From Schistocerca nitens (lineage: Eukaryota; Arthropoda; Insecta; Orthoptera; Acrididae): a DNA stretch of 64,000 nt. The first letter of the stretch is position 1; the number at the start of each line of letters is the position of its first letter. Below, in pieces: positions 42,240 through 53,999 of this stretch. The stretch lies in assembly GCF_023898315.1 (NCBI RefSeq), contig NC_064615.1, positions 5,156,501 to 5,220,500 of the forward strand, in the 5' to 3' direction. Below the pieces are notes generated by a model. The model ran no database searches and had not been told where the DNA came from. It saw only the letters and a program-made list of their open reading frames with translations. The translations under genes were made by a program, and so were the position numbers.

Positions 42240-43370
42240 TCAGTGGTATTGCTTTTATCTCTTTTAGGGTCTCGTACCTCAGTCGGGTGAAACGGAACCC
42301 TTACTGGACCACTTTGTTGCCCGTCGCCTGTGTATCTGCTGACTGTTGAAAACTCTTTTATCATGAACTGGTAGACAGGTTGTGTTGAAATCTGTGTCAC
42401 ATACTAAGAGCTACGGTAACTTGGCGGAGTGAGAGTTGAAGCTTCTACATCAAACCAATCAAAAGATAAGGTCATTTATGTCACATACTCGGAAACTCAT
42501 TAATCGAAACCTATAAGGTAATTTCTGTTGAACTAGAATCATGAAAACTGATACGCAGTCATGAAATTTGATTCGCTAACACTGTCGTCACACGACCCAT
42601 TGTTAACAATCACAGTGGTACCTTACAGTGATGATCTGAAAGGCTTTAAGATAATTAATAACCACTTGGTTGAAAAAAATAATACGACGTTACATATGAG
42701 GATACAGACTCTGTAGCTCCACCTCTTTTTGTTTTATCACCTTCGAATGGCACCATTTTGATGATAACACGCGGAAAGTCTCACAGTAAAAGTTAAAGGA
42801 AATATCCAAAACTGTTAATTTTTACGTTACGTAACAGGAAATTTTTTGTGACATTTGTTATCCGTATGTCTCTCTGTTCGTCTGTCTGTTGTGACGCCTT
42901 TTTCACAGGAACGGGTAGACATATTAAGCTGAAATTTATGTCACATATTGAGGTCTATAGTCTCTTGGCGGTGCAAAACATTAAGGATCTGAGTCAGTGC
43001 AATCAAACGATACGACCATTTATGTCCCTTGCTTTGATACTCGCAAACTCAATCATTAAAACCTATAGGGTACTTCCCCTTGACCTAGAATCACAAAATC
43101 TGGCAGGAAGTAAGATTTCACGGTGCAAATAAAGGAAAAAAATCTGAAAATTGTTAATTTGTAATCATATCACACGAAAAAATTTTCTTTTGTCGTTTCT
43201 TATCCGACTTTAGTCTTGAAATTAAAACATTCTCCAAAATCTTGGAATCCACAGGACCGATACCTTGCCAACATCAATGTCGATACCAAGCAAAAATCAA
43301 CCAGGTTCTCGATTCCCAGAATGGCTGAACCGTCTATAAAAATAGAGCGCGGATCCTAGTCGCACCTGGC
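42240..43370 (+). repeat. Unclassified repeat with diverged internal duplication
   Basis: A related block of about 280 bp occurs at 42310-42570 and again at 42850-43130. Shared landmarks, in order: 'gtagacaggt/atatta', 'tgtcacata', 'ttggcgg', 'catttatgtc', 'aaacctata(a/g)ggt', 'ttgaactagaatca' or 'ttgacctagaatca'. Between the two lies repeat X copy 2. No ORF of note. It could be a long non-autonomous element with a direct duplication; its class is unknown. Confidence 0.65.
42578..42785 (+). repeat. Unclassified repeat X, copy 2
   Basis: The counterpart of 31831-32045 (see there). Here it sits between the two 280-bp related blocks, so the repeat X sequence may be part of the larger element. 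Confidence 0.72.
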
Positions 43371-43494
43371 CAATTTATTTTTCAAAGATGTTTCGGAGCC
43401 ACATGTAACTGTCGTCTGAGACTGTGATACTGTGGTTTATATGTCCACTTATGTACCTACATAACGCCCTGCAACTGTTACTGATCGATCACTA
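43371..43494. other. Unassigned short spacer
   Basis: Nothing recognised. Confidence 0.4.
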
Positions 43495-43985
43495 TATCGG
43501 CGGTAAATCACTGGAAACAGCTGTAAGATATCTAGGACTATCTGTCCGGGGCGGAACGACCACATGAAACTAGCTTCAGGAAAAGCAGATGCCTGTAATT
43601 CATCCACAAAAGAAGTGGCTTTGAGAACTCCTGTTCAACCGATTCTTGGTTACTGCCTCTAAGTCTGGGACACTTACCAAGCAGGACTGAAAGAGGAGAG
43701 AGAGAAAACCAAAGGACAACAGCGCGTATCGTCATGGGTTCGTTTAGTGAGAGAACGTTACGGAGAGTGTATCAAACCCCAGTAGCGGAAGATACGAGAG
43801 ATGTGCTTCACGGAGAGGTTTTTTGTAGAGAGGGCCCACGCAACATGTTGCTTTCTCCCACATACATGTCGCGAAATTAGAGGAAAAAAAATGAAAGAAA
43901 ACAAACGTTTGCTTGCTTGACTGAGAATGATATTGATACATTCACACATACAAACAGAATGCAAAAGGTTGCGCTGAATTATTCA
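43495..43985 (+). mobile_element. CR1/Jockey-type LINE, old fragment
   Basis: The order of blocks follows the copy at 18728: 'ggaaacagctgtaagatatctagg' (VRYLG), 'agcttcaggaaaagcagatgcc', the YCL*VWD-like segment (43650-43670), then 'gagagaacgttacggagag' and the region corresponding to FREHTF. Many frameshifts and stops. It is clearly older than the copies at 18728 and 23730. Confidence 0.65.
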
Positions 43986-44029
43986 GGCAATACCGGAACG
44001 GCAGAAAATTTTGATGACTTGGGGGAGTG

Positions 44030-44945
44030 GGGGGGACACGATCCCGCAGGTTTCGATTTTGGGTCCACTTCCATTCCTTACAAATGTAAATGACCCTCCA
44101 CTTAACCTTCAACAAGCAGAATTAGTACTTTTTGCAGATTATTCTAGTTTCATAATAAATCCCGTTAGAGAGAAAGCAAAGGATGACATGCTAAATGATA
44201 TTTTCAAGTGGTTCTCTAAAGATTGATTCTCCCTAAATTTGAAAAAAAACCTCACTACATTTAAATCTGTACAACAAATGGAGTCATACCAACAGTTGAT
44301 TTAGCACATTAGGAGCAGTCAGCAAATAGGGTAGGATGCTCCTAATTTTTGGGTGTATATCTTGATGAAACCTTGAGCTGGAAGAAGCATATTACTGAGC
44401 TTCTCAAACAATTAAGTTCAGCTACTTTCGCTCTTGGGAGCAAATGTATCAACCTCCTGACATATTTTGCATATTTCCCTCAATAATGTCTTACGGAATA
44501 ATTTTCTGGGATAACTCATCACTTAGAAAGAAAGTATTGCTTGCAAAAAGCCAGCAGTAAGAACAATATGTTGTGTTCACCCACGAGCGTCAAGTATATA
44601 CCTCTCCACGGAGCTCGGCATTTTAACTGCGCAGTCACAATACGTATATTCGCTAATGAAATTCGTCGTAAAAAAATCCATCATAATTTGAGAAGGACAG
44701 TGATGTTCATTACCTACAACACTAAATGGAAAAATGACCTCTATTACCCACTGCTAAAGTTGTCAGTGGCTCAGAAAGGAGTTCAATATGCAGCAACAAG
44801 AATTTTTGACCATTTGCCCAATAACATAAAACGTCTGCCAGGTAGCGAAGCAAGTTTTAAATCTAATTTCAAATCATTTTTGCTGCACAGCTCTTTCTAT
44901 TCCACTGACGTATTTCTACTTAAAAATTGGTAGCCAGTATAAAAA
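44030..44945 (+). mobile_element. Jockey-superfamily LINE, degraded copy
   Basis: RT sense starts near 'gttcgattttgggtcc' (VSILGPLPFLTNVND); the catalytic box reads FADY instead of FADD, so it is inactive. A later frame (44541-44933) covers the C-terminal block with TYNTKWKNDLYY and LSVAQKGVQYAATRI. Same family as 7130 and 21740. Confidence 0.8.
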
Positions 44946-44989
44946 AATGAAATGGTGTTGAATGGGTAGGTCTAAAAACAACGCTAATT

Positions 44990-45190
44990 CAAATGGTTCA
45001 AATGGCTCTGAGCACTATGGGACTCAACTGCTGAGGTCATTAGTCCCCTAGAACTTAGAACTAGTTAAACCTAACTAACCTAAGGACATCACAAACATCC
45101 ATGCCCGAGGCAGGATTCGAACCTGCGACCGTAGCGGTCTTGCGGTTCCAGACTGCAGCGCCTTTAACCGCACGGCCACTTCGGCCGGCC
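44990..45190 (-). mobile_element. tRNA-headed SINE (family 1)
   Basis: A full-length reverse-strand copy with a perfect 10-bp TSD, AACGCTAATT (44980-44989 and 45191-45200). Confidence 0.95.
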
Positions 45191-45329
45191 AACGCTAATT
45201 GTTCATACATATCCTGTAATATCATTTCGATAGCAGAATCTTTCAAATGATCTTTGTAATATGTAACTAACTATCTAACTGACAGTCTATCATCACGCAA
45301 ATCGTTAGTAAATTAACAGAAAGGGGAGA
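45191..45329. other. Unassigned short spacer
   Basis: Nothing recognised. Confidence 0.4.
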
Positions 45330-45415
45330 AATGATAATGGTACCAAAAGTTCAGTGTCTCCCGCCAAGCAACAGGAGATTATTTGTGGAGTATAGGTGTA
45401 CATGCAGATGTCAGC
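45330..45415 (+). mobile_element. CR1/Jockey-type LINE 3' terminal scrap
   Basis: About 85 bp matching the 3' end of the 18728 copy ('ggtacc', 'cgccaagcaacagg', 'tggagtataggtgtacatgcagatg') and ending in a degraded ATGTAG tail. Short and diverged, but the order fits. Confidence 0.6.
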
Positions 45416-46990
45416 CAATAGGTTAAAAGACCGACGTCTAATATCCTTCAGTCGAATCAGTCTGATTCCTGGCTGTGTCACTGCGCTAAACGTATGTCCC
45501 AAAACAGGCCACACACAGTCTGACGCCAAAGACAGGTGCAGTTCTTTCGGTGCAGTGCCTCAGACACTGCACTAGTGGGGTCGCACCCTGCTCAGCCAGC
45601 TGTTGTTCGTCTTATCAGAGGTTTCACACTGAATACACTTGTATTAAGATAATCACCTTGACCAGACACACCCGGAGTCCGAGCTTCAGTGCGAGTGCAG
45701 TGGACACGAACACATCGTATTGCGTTATTTTTCTGCGTTATATAGATTATAATCGGCTGAAATTACAGGTTATCCTGATGTTTTAGCCATAAAAACATTG
45801 TAGCGAATCATTATGATTACGGTTCACAGTCTAAAAGACTGCACGACGTATATATTTTACTTTGCATCGCGTCAGTATCAATTTTAATCTGAGACTAGTC
45901 ATGCTGGCGATTTCTTCCCGTTCGCAGCAAACGATGGAAAATCTGCTACTCGAATGTGGACCAGGAGATATGCAAATCAAAACGGAAAGAAAAAAGGAAA
46001 AAAAAAAGAGAATGGACGCTCCCTGCATGGTAATATCAGCGCTAACAAGGGTGATTTACCGTTTCCATCAAAGAAGCCTATCAATGGTCCTTTTCTTTAT
46101 GGACTGAACGTACCGTCGGCGACGAGGTAATTACTAACTCGGAGTGGCAAGAAAGTGAGAAGGAACGCGTCGTGACTTTGTTAAAGGAACCAGTCCCGCC
46201 TGAATTCATTTTCAGAGACACAAGGAAACGAAAATCAGAAAGTTCGGACCGGATTTCGCAGTCGATTTTTCCTGAAACGGGTCCAGAGAGTTGCCCAATC
46301 CACCACATCGCTCGGCTTCTTATTAATTGAGCAAAGAAGAGGAGTGAGACACTTACATCATCTGGTAGATGTGGTGCGAAAGTGGAGACGAGTGGAAGAT
46401 GATGTCGAAGGTAGAGCTGATAGCGAGCGTGTGGCGAATCATTTATCTTTAACCACCGTCATTTAGAGCCGTTACATCCTGTAACACCTCTGAAATCTAC
46501 GCACGAGAACAATAAAAAATTTGTGACAGCAATAATTTTAGCGAAATTTGTCTCCTGAATGTCCAACGACTTCGTAATTGAAAACGGAAACCACGTGTGT
46601 ACGTTTACTTCACCCCTCATGGTAATGTACATGTGCGTCAGTGAAAAAGACCAATAAAAAGGTGTTTGCATGTGGACGTAATGTGCTGTTCCAGTCTCTT
46701 CTGTACCTAAGGTCCATCACCGTTCCCTTTGGATTCCTACGTAATTCGGTGCTCTCCGATACACACGATCGAACAGCAGAGGAGTGGTACTCAAGCGTCA
46801 ACTTTAGGTTACAATATCTCCGGATGTAATTAACATTTTACAATGCAACAAACGGCACTGATTACGTATTTGTTTATATGTTCAGATGTGCTAACAAAAC
46901 TAACGGGGTTCCATTTAAAAAAACGTAGGTTTGTGTTAAAAAACATACCTCCGTGCATTTTTTTATGGTTTGTATTAACCAATTACACTA
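45416..46990. other. Unassigned AT-rich sequence
   Basis: No family recognised. The frames here are short and overlapping. Confidence 0.4.
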
Positions 46991-47094
46991 GCCCCTCTCC
47001 TCACGTTCGGTTTGTGGAATCGATTCGTCAGCATTTGATGTGGTTTACGAAATATATCCAGCGGTAACGTTAGGTGACTCACCCTGTATATGAG

Positions 47095-48560
47095 TCCGGT
47101 GACTCGCTCACTTGCTACAGAAGGGGACGGACAAACGCAGTGTAGGCACTTAGTCTCTTTAGTATATCTTTTACATTTTCTCAGTGTTCTCCCAACAAAT
47201 CGCAGCATTTGGTTCGCTTTCCTCCCAACGTTATGTACGTGATAGTTCAAATTTACGTTATTAGTAATTGTAATTCCTAAGTATTTAGTTGAAATTACAG
47301 CCTTTAGATAAGTGTGATGTATAGTGTAATCGAAATTTGGCGGATTTCTTTTAGTACTCATGTGGATGACTTCCCACTTTTCATTATTTAGGGTCAATTG
47401 CCACTTTTTCACTGTACAGATATCTTGTCTAAATTATTTTGCTGTTGGTTTTGATCATCTGATGACTTTATAAGACGGTAAATGACAGTACCATATGCAG
47501 AAAATCTAAGATGGTGGCTCATACCGTCTCCTTAATCGTTTATATAGACCACGAACAGCCTGCCTTGGGGAACGCCAGATATCCCTTCTGTGTTTCTCGA
47601 TGACTCTCCGTCAGTTATTACGAAGCGTGATGTTTCAGATAGGAGATCACGAATCCAGTCGCACAAATGAGGTGATACTCGAGGCATGCACTCTCATTAA
47701 AAGTCGCTTGTGAGGAACGGTGTCAAAAGCCTTCTGGATATCTAAAATTATGGAATCAATTTGACATCATTACTTCGTAAGAGTAAGGAGCTAACTGTGT
47801 TTCGCAAGAACAATTTTCTCTGAATCCGTGTTGGATATTTGTCAATAGATGGTTTTGTTTGATGTAATACGTAAGTACAGTACATGTCCCAAAATCCCAC
47901 TGCAAATTGATGTCATTGATACGGCTCTGTATTTCATCGGATTACTCCTACTTCCTTTCCTGAGTATTGATATAACCCGTGCAAGTTTCCTGTATGTAGG
48001 TACGGATCTTCCGACGGGCGAGCGATTGTATATTATTGCAAAGTATGGGATTATTGTATCAGCGTACTCTGAAAGGAACCTTACTGAAATACAATCTAGA
48101 ATGGAGGTCTTGCCATGAGCTGCTTCACTACATCGAGGATATCTGCTTCTGAATTACTCATGTTGACATTTACTCTTCATTCGAATTGTGGAATATTTGC
48201 TTCGTCGTCTTTGGTGAAGGAATTTCTGAAAACCGTGTTTTGTAAGTCTGCTTTAGTGGCACTGTCATCAGAAGCTATCGCACAGTAAAGGTACTGATTG
48301 CGTGTTGCTGCTGATGTACTTCATATACTATCAGAATCTCTTTGCGTATTCTGTCAGATCTCGAGGCAGAGTCTCGTTGTGGAAACTATTAAAAGCATCT
48401 CGCATTGAAGATCGCACTAAATTTCGAGCTTCTGTAGAACTTCGCAAATCCTGCATGTTTTGTGTTGTTTTAAATTTGGCATGCTTTTGGCGTTGCTTCT
48501 GCAACAGTGTTCCGACCTGTTTATTTGGTACATATCTCTCAATTTCCGTCGACACTATTT
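47095..48560 (-). mobile_element. CR1/Jockey-type LINE, long degraded copy
   Basis: The reverse strand keeps, from 5' to 3': a segment upstream of the reverse transcriptase (48331-48555, starting MSTEIERYVPNKQVGTLL), RT pieces (SGVPQG-like at about 47560-47590, with VVYIND nearby) and the C-terminal region MKKWQLTLNNEKW, KYLGITITNN, GRKANQMLRFVGRTLRK (46975-47412). It is the only copy in the window reaching upstream of the RT. Numerous frameshifts. Confidence 0.7.
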
Positions 48561-48689
48561 GTCTGAATTTAAAGTATATTTAGTCTACACTTACGTAGTC
48601 AGATCTTTTTTTCTTTTCTTTTCCCTTTTTTTTATAATTGGCTTTCGGGACGAGCCCATACAGCAGTCTACAGAGTGAAATGTCAGTTA
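48561..48689. other. Pyrimidine-rich spacer
   Basis: A T/C-rich run at 48605-48640; nothing else. Confidence 0.5.
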
Positions 48690-48820
48690 TGACTATACGA
48701 ACGTAAGGACAACACAAAACCCAGTACCCGAGCGGAGAAAATCCGCGACCCGTCCGTGATTCGAACCAGGGCCCCATCCGTTAGGAATCCACCACGCTGA
48801 CGGCTCAGCTACCAAGGCGG
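48690..48820 (-). mobile_element. tRNA-headed SINE (family 4)
   Basis: Reverse-strand head with an A-box-like TAGCTGAGCCGTCAGC and the B box GGTTCGAATC (complement at 48759-48768), then a body with the 'gattttctccgctcggg' type of sequence. It ends near 48690. Single copy here; the family is inferred from the tRNA-like promoter plus body. Confidence 0.65.
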
Positions 48821-49049
48821 ACACATAATCGGATTGGAAGGAGTGGAGACTGTGTCTTCGAAAAGCGGCAAGCGAATTTTTATCTGCGTTTTTAAACAGA
48901 TATATTTTCCATTTATTTCGGCGGATTTGGATGTTAGGTATTCAGTCTTGCTACGACGATCTTATGGTAACTAAACCCTGTATCCGGCATGATGCTGCCT
49001 TTTTGCTCAGGATTATTTGTTACATGTTTGGAACTTTGTGGTAAAATCC
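48821..49049. other. Unassigned spacer
   Basis: Nothing recognised. Confidence 0.4.
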
Positions 49050-49180
49050 TATCGGACCAAACTGCTGAGGTCATCGATCCCTAGGCTTACACACTCCTTA
49101 ATCTAACTTTATCTTACGTTAAGGACAAGACACACACCCATGCCCTAGGGAGAAGTGGAACCTCCGACCCGAACCGTGGC
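49050..49180 (-). mobile_element. SINE family 1b, degraded
   Basis: A reverse-strand copy of the variant also seen at 58896-59087 and 51116-52192, recognisable by 'actgctgaggtcatcgatccctaggcttacacactcctta' and 'acacacacccatgccctaggg'. The tRNA head is largely lost. Confidence 0.75.
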
Positions 49181-50187
49181 AAGGCGTGGCAAAAGAAGGA
49201 AATCATCGTGTGGCTGTTACATGTTATTTGTGCTTACGTTCTGCAGTCCTTTTAGAGAATGTCGCTATCCTGTCCATAATGTTTTGGTCGTACTTGCAAT
49301 GGCATTAAAATCAAGTTACCGCATTCTCGATACGAATTTGGGATCGAATTGGGGTATTTCCTTGCTATCTGCAATTGCGTTGGAAATCTTTTTACTCATG
49401 GCAGAATATACTGCGAGAGTTAGTCAGAAGCGATTGTGGGAGAATCTCTGAGGATATCTAGTGGCAAAATGAAGTTTTGAGTCAGCCTGTGAAGTGTGTT
49501 CGACTGGCTCAGTTGTTAACAGTACTAACTATGTAACGTTGGCATTTCGGTTCAGGGCCAAGCCCGGTTTTTACGAGGTTTAACAAAAAGGAAAGAGCGA
49601 AGTTTCGGGATACACACAGAAGAAGAAGATGTTTCTTGGACATGGATCTGGAAATACTATTTCTTTCATCACGGCAACTCGTACCTTTTCTTTTAGTCAG
49701 TAAATACAAGTAGGAATGGTATGTGACAACACGTGACGCGAGCGCTAGCGGCGAGTAACTGCCGCCGCGCGGCCTGCGTCCTCTAGGAGGAAAACTGCGG
49801 CTCACGTTTCATTCGCCAGTGAGCACCAGCAACAGCAAGCAGTACAGGTAGCAACAGGCCACAGGTGATTCCCACTCCCTACACAATAGCAATCTATTGT
49901 AATAGAGTTCCGCCTCAAGTGGCCAATGTTAACAATGAGCGTTTAAAACTAAGTCGTAACGTCGTGCTCAGTGTTCAGCAATGAGAAAATATAAGCAGCT
50001 CCACACAGCTAAAGCACATCATTAGACCAAGAAGAAGGCCACTACGGCCGTGTCCGAAACGTCGGTTCCTCCAGTACCGGTTTGTTTTCCCATTATGGCG
50101 CAGTACGATACTCGGAAAGCTTTTATGTCAATTCTTGCGATAATTTTCTAGATTTAGTACATTCGTAGTTAAACGGGAATGGTGGTT
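49181..50187. other. Unassigned; possible Penelope end near 50060
   Basis: Mostly unassigned. At 50030-50060 a GGCC...GGCC hairpin is followed by TCCGAAACGTCGG, the wording found at the 3' end of many Penelope-like elements. A short GC-rich patch lies at 49735-49800. No coding region was found. Confidence 0.4.
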
Positions 50188-50230
50188 AGGGGACAGAGGT
50201 GGGAGGGGGGGGGGGGAGAGGGAGGGAGAA
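50188..50230 (+). repeat. G-rich tract
   Basis: A run of about 14 G with nearby GGG and GGGG blocks on the forward strand; it could form a G-quadruplex. Confidence 0.7.
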
Positions 50231-50469
50231 CTCGTCTGCTGAGTGTATTTGATTTGCAAATACGCCAGCTTTCTTTCTTCGTACCTCCGAGGTTTCTCTC
50301 CCTCCTGAATCGTTTTCTGCGGCTCGGTCCTTGAGCAGTGGATGCGCGTTTAGCAGAACGCCAGAGGAAAATAGCACTGTGACATTTTCATCGGACGTGG
50401 GTAGATGTAGTCATAAACGTACGGCCGTTTTGTTTTTATCCTCGTGGCGATGAGGCATAATTCGCGAAA

Positions 50470-50960
50470 TGAGCGTTTTTGACAAGTCGGCGGCTTTTGC
50501 ACAGACGAGGGAAAGCCGGGGATCTCGTGTGCGCGTGCGCGCTACAGGTTTCTGCCTGTTTAACGATTGGCCGGCGATAACCGGCGGTGTGTGGGGTGAC
50601 CGCAGCGGCGGTGCCGTTTCGCCGGCGGGCTTTTTCTCGTCGCTGCGGAATGCCGCGCGTACGAGACCGCCGCTCGACCCTCATTAATCTGTCGATCTGG
50701 CCGCCGCCGCGAAATGGACATAACGACGAGGTGGCGTCTGCAGCGCACAAGGAAAGCGGTGCACTTCCTGCTGCGTGCGGCGGCTCGCGTTGCGACATTC
50801 CCGCAGCCGCAGCCACCGGCCCCCGCTGCTTAATTAAACGGCCATAGCGGCCGTCGTAATTGGGTCCTTATGTGAGCTGTCCAGCGGGCACGTGACCCGC
50901 AAGCGAGACGAGGCTGCCCGAGCCGCCGGGTCGGGTTCGAACCCAAACGCGGTCCCCCGC
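50470..50960. promoter_or_regulatory. CpG-rich island with TAATTA motifs
   Basis: A GC-rich block containing CATTAATC (50682-50689), TTAATTAAACGG (50831-50842) and GTAATTGG (50856-50863). The frames through it on both strands are Arg/Ala-rich and mutually overlapping, so no exon is called. It may be regulatory or promoter DNA; composition is the only evidence. Confidence 0.38.
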
Positions 50961-51115
50961 AGTAGTACCTGTCGGCACAGGCGAGCTCCGTACTTGTTCC
51001 TCGACTGAGGTAACAGACAGCTCGTTGTGATAGCTGCCAGCGTTGCCAACCACACCCACTCGCACGATGTAATAAGTATTCCAAGCCGGAAGACTGAAAA
51101 GAATTCCTAAGCGAG
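50961..51115. other. Unassigned short spacer
   Basis: Nothing recognised. Confidence 0.4.
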
Positions 51116-52192
51116 CAAACTGCTGAGGTCATCGGTCGCTAGACTTACACACTACTTAAAATAACTTTGTTGTTGTTGTTGTGGTCTTCAGTCCTGCTAC
51201 TCTATCCTGTGCAAGCTTCTTCATCTCCCAGTATCTACTGCAACCTACATCCTTCTGAATCTGCTTAGTGTATTCATCCCTTGATCTGCCTCTACGATTT
51301 TTACCTTCCACGCTGCCCTCCAATACTAAATTGGTGATCCATTGTGGCCTCAGAATATACCCTACCAACCGATCCCTTCTTGTAGTCAAGTTGTGCCACG
51401 AATTTCTCTTCTTCCCAATTCTATTCAATACCTCCTCATTAGTTGTGTGATCTACCCATCTAATCTTCAGCATTCTTCTGTAGCACCACATTTCGAAAGC
51501 TTGTATTCTCTTCTTGTCCGAATTATTTATCGTCCATGTTTCAGTTCCATACATGCGTACACTCCATACATATTTTGCAGCTGTGACTTATTAAACTGGT
51601 AGTTCGGTAATTTTCACATCTGTCAACACCTGCTTTCTTTGCGATTGGAATTATTATATTCTTCTTCAAGTCTGAAGGAATTTCGCGTCTCATACATCTT
51701 GCTCACCAGATGGTAGAGTTTTGTCAGGAATGGCTCTCCCAAGGCCGTCAGTAGTTCTAATGGAATGTTGTCTATTCCCGGGGCCTTGTTTCGACTCAGG
51801 TCTTTCAGTGCTCTGTCAAACTCTTCACGCAGTATCGTATGTCCCATTTCATCTTCATCTACATTCTCTTCCATTTCCAGAATATTGTCCTCAAGTACGT
51901 TGCCCTTGTATAGACCCTCTATATACTCCTTCCACCTTTCTGCTTTCCCTTCTTTGCTTAGAACTGGGTTTCCATCTGAGCTCTTGATATTCATACAAGT
52001 GGTTCTCTTTTCTCCAAAGGTCTCTTTAATTTTGCTGTAGGCAGTACCTACCTTACCCCTAGTGAGATAAGCCTCTACATCCTTACATTTGTGCTCTAGC
52101 CATGCCCGAGGGAGGTCTCGAACCTCCGGCGGGAGGGACCGCGCGATTTGTGACATGGCGCCTCGAACCGCGTGGCCACTCCGCGCGGCCGC
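51116..52192 (-). mobile_element. SINE family 1b split by RTE LINE
   Basis: Body piece at 51116-51167 and head piece at 52100-52192 (CCGGCGGGAGGG, reverse-strand B box GGTTCGAGACC). Together they make one reverse-strand SINE with about 35 bp lost at the junction, interrupted by the RTE copy at 51168-52099. Confidence 0.85.
51168..52099 (-). mobile_element. RTE-type LINE with internal deletion
   Basis: The 3' part (51168-51575) matches the end of 32549-33566 and encodes YGTETWTINNSDKKRIQAF and VLRPQWITNLVLEG-like sequence. The 5' part (51610-52099) encodes the start of the RT domain (KAERWKEYIEGLY, LSRNKAPGIDNIPLELL). The middle, with the FADD box, is missing. The tail is a TTG tract at 51168-51180. 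It lies inside SINE 1b. Confidence 0.88.
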
Positions 52193-52454
52193 AAGACTAA
52201 GACTTAGCATCTTGACCACTGACGTAGTGAACGTGTGTCAGATGACGTAAACATTATGATGGCTATACCGTCATAGTCGTGGCCGTATTTTCAAACGTAG
52301 TCAATTTTGATTACCAGAATCTGCTGCATGAGAATACAAAATGTATAGAGTTACAACTACGATACTCAGTCCCAGATTGATAAGAGAAACATCCATCGGA
52401 AATAAAACGAATCCAGTATCGATGAGCATAAGACACGCAGGACAAACTCAAAAA
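52193..52454. other. Unassigned spacer
   Basis: Nothing recognised. Confidence 0.4.
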
Positions 52455-52578
52455 TAGGAAATATTTCTGTGTGTCCAGACTGAAGCGACGAATGAAAATT
52501 TATACCAAGGCTGGGATTCAAACCTGGATCTGCTGCTCTGTAGGCACGTGCACTAAGCACGACGCCACCCCAGCACAG
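52455..52578 (-). mobile_element. tRNA-headed SINE (family 5), tentative
   Basis: Reverse-strand head from about 52578: GGGTGGCGTCGTGCTTAGTG, then the B-box-like GGTTTGAATCC (complement at 52515-52525) and a body with 'ggtataaattttcattcgtcg'. Single copy, no TSD found. Confidence 0.5.
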
Positions 52579-53249
52579 AACCTTTGTACAACTGCACGGA
52601 ATACCACAGCACGCCTTCCTCCTCGATCGAAATTCCCACTCACGCCTCAGCCGTAAACTCGAACAGCACAGCACAGCACAGGCTCCCCATCTGTACTGCT
52701 GAACAGCACCTCAGCGTCGAGCGGAACGGGGGATCCTGCCTGCGATGCTCAGAAGTAAACTATATATCAGCAGTAAACTGACACTGTTATCACAGGAACA
52801 TTTACAGACGTTTATCAGAAAGGAAATGGATCCAGTAGCGCAAAAAAACACCACGTTGCAAAGTTTAAATTTAAAAGAAACTCATCGGAGGTAAAGAAAA
52901 AAGACTGGTGAATCGATGCGGTAATAGAATTCCCGCCTAAATGAAACAGATAATATTATGGTTTTCGTACAAAGCAAAGTACAAAAAAATAGTAATTTAC
53001 CTCCAAATCAAGGAAAATACTACAACCGATAGACATATAAAGACGTCACTGTGTTCTACAGCATCCTCAGTGGATAAGCTTAGTACGCTATATAGAAAAT
53101 TAAGATCAAAATTAGCGCCAAGAAATAACGTCACAGCAGCCGTTGCCATTACTTCAATTGTCAAAACCGATGCATAGTATCACAGATTCATCTTGATGTC
53201 GACGGGCCGTTACAGATAACGCATGAGCTCGAAGGACAAAAGAAGAAGA
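52579..53249. other. Unassigned AT-rich sequence
   Basis: Nothing recognised apart from a short CAGCA run near 52660-52680. Confidence 0.4.
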
Positions 53250-53340
53250 AAGATTAGAGTTTAATGTCCCGTCGACAGCGCTATAATTAGAAACGGAGCA
53301 CAATCTCTGATTACGAAAAGACGGGGAAGGAAATCGGCCG
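53250..53340 (-). mobile_element. SINE family 2 body fragment
   Basis: Matches the 3' body of family 2 on the reverse strand ('gggaaggaaatcggccg' and 'aatgtcccgtcgacag'). It is cut at 53340 by the SINE 1 that follows. Confidence 0.75.
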
Positions 53341-53535
53341 TGCCGGCCTCTGTGACCGAGCGGTTCTAGGCGCTTCAGTCCGGAACCGCGGTGCTGCTAC
53401 GGTCGCACGTTCGAATCCTGCCTCGGGCATGGATGTGTGTCATGTCCTTAGGTTAGTTGGGTTTAAGTAGTTCTAAGTCTAAGGGACTGTTGACCTCAGA
53501 TGTTAAGTCCCATAGTGCTCAGAGCCATTTGAACC
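53341..53535 (+). mobile_element. tRNA-headed SINE (family 1)
   Basis: Full length with the CCGAGCGGTTCTAGGCGC head and body. The B box reads CGTTCGAATCC. TSD not clear. Its left edge abuts a SINE 2 fragment. Confidence 0.9.
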
Positions 53536-53999
53536 GTGTGAACCTAAAATCTTTAGTCCGTTATGGCGATCAGTTCTGGTTCGCACCAAAAGACGCGTTG
53601 CAGAACGTCTGTAGCCGAGGTCTTCCCGGTACGTACTAAGTTAAACGGTTATGCAAACCCGATACTTGTAAAATAGCAGTTTGCAACCATCTGACGAAGC
53701 CTTAGTTCTTTATCGTTCACCAGTACTCTAGGCGCAAGCATAATGTTTAGGCATCGTCGAAGTGTCACATAAATTTTTAACGAACTGCAGCGGGAGGTGT
53801 TACGGAACAGACGTGGAGAGCCTTACTGGTGGTATTCCAACAGCCCTCGTTCCAAAATGAGTCACGAAACACACTTTCTTCAGCGTATTTCTCATGAATT
53901 ACGCGTAGCACTACAGTAAGACAATTCGGTTATATATATTATTCAGTGAAATGTATGTGCACAGCTTTTAGTGTAGATCGCCTTTTGGTGACTTGAACT
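53536..53999. other. Unassigned sequence
   Basis: Nothing recognised. Confidence 0.4.
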
